A stretch of DNA of 5,231 nucleotides from an uncultured Bryobacterales bacterium (GTDB lineage Bacteria > Acidobacteriota > Terriglobia > Bryobacterales > UBA6623): assembly GCA_946887065.1 (NCBI GenBank), contig CAMPKL010000306.1:1-5231 (forward strand), in the 5' to 3' direction. The position numbers and the translations under genes were made by a program. The notes below the pieces were generated by a model. It saw nothing but the letters and a program-made list of their open reading frames with translations, did not search any database and had not been told where the DNA came from. Shown one piece after another: positions 4,587-5,231 of the stretch. Each line of letters begins with the position of its first letter. Position 1 is the stretch's first letter.

Positions 4587-5011
4587 TTGGCGGACGTATT
4601 CGACAAACAGACCCGCTCCCGCGTGATGAGCAAAGTTCGCGGACGGGACACGAAACCGGAGCTCTTCGTGCGGCGCTGGCTGCATCGCCAAGGGTTCCGG
4701 TTTCGCTTGCACCGCGCCGATCTGCCGGGCAAGCCTGATATCGTTTTGCCGCGTTATAACTCCGTCGTGTTTGTCCACGGCTGCTTTTGGCATGGGCACA
4801 AAGGTTGCTCGCGCTTGCGCTTCCCGCTTCGAACCGCACCTACTGGGAAACCAAAATCGGGCGCAACATCGAACGCGACCAACGCAATCTTCGCCGGCTG
4901 CGCCGCCTGGGTTGGCGCGTGATCACGTTGTGGGAGTGCTGCTTAAAAGAAGAGCAGGTTCTCGAGAAGCGCCTGCGCAAGTTCTTGATTGATTCGGCAA
5001 ACGCCGTCTAA
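4587..5011 (+). pseudogene. vsr: Very short patch repair endonuclease Vsr, interrupted by a frameshift
   Basis: Vsr nicks DNA at T:G mismatches left by deamination of 5-methylcytosine. The first frame starts at TTG (4587); an in-frame stop at 4575 rules out an upstream start, and MADVFDKQTRSRVM is the family's N-terminus. It contains E25, D51 of 'LPGKPDIV' (catalytic, metal-binding) and 'VHGCFWHGHKGC' with H64, C66, H69, H71 and C74 (catalytic and zinc residues). After about residue 75 the family sequence stops. It resumes in the -1 frame as 'LPASNRTYWETKIGRNIERD' and 'LGWRVITLWECC', which carries the last zinc cysteine (codon 4937-4939), ending at 5011. Unrepaired, the first frame ends at 4922 (111 residues, no C-terminal half). 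One added base near 4817 restores 141 residues, close to the normal size. It may be a real mutation or a sequencing error. No Dcm-type methyltransferase is in the window. Confidence 0.88.
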
Positions 5012-5053
5012 ATCGCACCGCGACTAGCCGGCATCGTTCATGGGGAGTCCGAA

Positions 5054-5094
5054 TAGAAAGCCGGAACAAGCATATGCGAATTAGGAGCTTTCTA
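5054..5094 (+). repeat. 8-bp inverted repeat downstream of vsr
   Basis: TAGAAAGC (5054-5061) and GCTTTCTA (5087-5094) are perfect reverse complements with a 25-nt loop. The loop contains the palindrome GCATATGC (5070-5077). It starts 42 bp after the vsr stop. Without a T-run or a GC-rich stem it is a poor intrinsic terminator; it could be a weak terminator, a protein site or chance. Confidence 0.35.
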
Positions 5095-5176
5095 CGGCAT
5101 CTAGGAAATACCCGGTTGTGATAATTATTTTTGCCAAACAAATCAGTCACTTAGCCTAAAACTACACCCGAAACCC

Positions 5177-5206
5177 TTGACACAGGGTGCTACACCTAAA
5201 TACATA
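5177..5206 (+). promoter_or_regulatory. Sigma-70-like promoter reading out of the window
   Basis: A perfect -35 TTGACA at 5177-5182 is followed, after 18 bp, by TACATA (5201-5206), a three-of-six match to TATAAT. CTACACC occurs twice, at 5162-5168 and 5190-5196, exactly 28 bp apart and bracketing the -35 element, which may be an operator. The gene it would serve lies beyond the right edge. Confidence 0.35.
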
Positions 5207-5231
5207 AGATCCTTGGCTGGACCGAGCACGG

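Larger units (their letters stand above)
5012..5231. other. Gene-free, AT-richer right end
   Basis: No frame here resembles a protein, and the base composition falls noticeably in AT-rich patches (about 5113-5160 and 5190-5212) compared with the GC-rich genes to the left. It holds an inverted repeat just after vsr and a promoter-like element near the edge, listed separately. No tRNA, att-like repeat or insertion-sequence end was seen. Confidence 0.5.

Noticed and set aside
4335..4799. Minus-strand open frame of 154 codons opposite dodecin and vsr
   Set aside because: It overlaps two confident plus-strand genes, and its product shows no recognisable fold.
4800..4830. Programmed -1 ribosomal frameshift in vsr
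   Set aside because: No in-frame X-XXY-YYZ heptamer is present, and no strong stem was seen immediately downstream. Vsr is not known to use recoding.
5054..5094. Rho-independent terminator after vsr
   Set aside because: The stem is AT-rich with a 25-nt loop and lacks a following T-run.
1..5231. Defence island, CRISPR array or mobile element
   Set aside because: No spaced repeats, transposase, integrase or restriction genes were found. The vsr gene alone does not make a defence locus.

Overview
The window looks like ordinary chromosome from a fairly GC-rich, Gram-negative-type bacterium. Acidobacteriota (Bryobacterales/Solibacter-like) is my best guess. The grounds are a DUF507 protein, a secreted protein carrying a 'YYS.ERS.WEEIP..LVDLEKTE' segment that I associate with acidobacterial exported proteins, and the overall gene style. 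This is recognition from memory, not a search result. No phage, transposon, CRISPR array, tRNA or rRNA gene was seen.

Layout. From 3690 down to the left edge, five genes lie on the minus strand in tight succession: a secreted protein with a coiled-coil segment (3690-2902), a two-repeat DUF507 protein (2878-2267), a dihydrodipicolinate-synthase-family class I aldolase (2227-1307), a SAM-dependent methyltransferase with a lipoprotein-like N-terminus (1310-576; ATGA overlap with the aldolase) and a cytoplasmic DsbA/thioredoxin-fold protein with a CxxS active site (570-34). A sixth minus-strand frame may begin at 27 and run off the edge. Gaps of 23, 39, -4, 5 and 6 bp suggest one operon, but the products share no obvious pathway.

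At 3691-3923 there is no recognisable protein gene. The stretch can fold, on the plus strand, into a long interrupted closing helix with two internal hairpins, reminiscent of a rod-shaped regulatory RNA such as 6S RNA. A competing 9-bp pairing involves the same 5' arm. A 64-codon frame on the minus strand covers the same bases and overlaps the ytxH stop as TAATG, so either reading is possible. Upstream of it, on the minus strand, is a YtxH-type membrane-anchored protein (4268-3924).

On the plus strand, diverging from ytxH, are a 67-residue dodecin with a strong ribosome binding site (4359-4562) and, 24 bp later, a Vsr mismatch endonuclease (4587-5011) that starts at TTG and is broken by a -1 frame change near 4809-4830. 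The last 220 bp are AT-richer and hold no gene. They contain an 8-bp inverted repeat and a TTGACA promoter-like element pointing out of the window.

I found no multi-gene system that I would call new. The points most worth a second look are the possible structured RNA, the interrupted vsr, the CxxS Dsb-like protein and the methyltransferase with an export signal.
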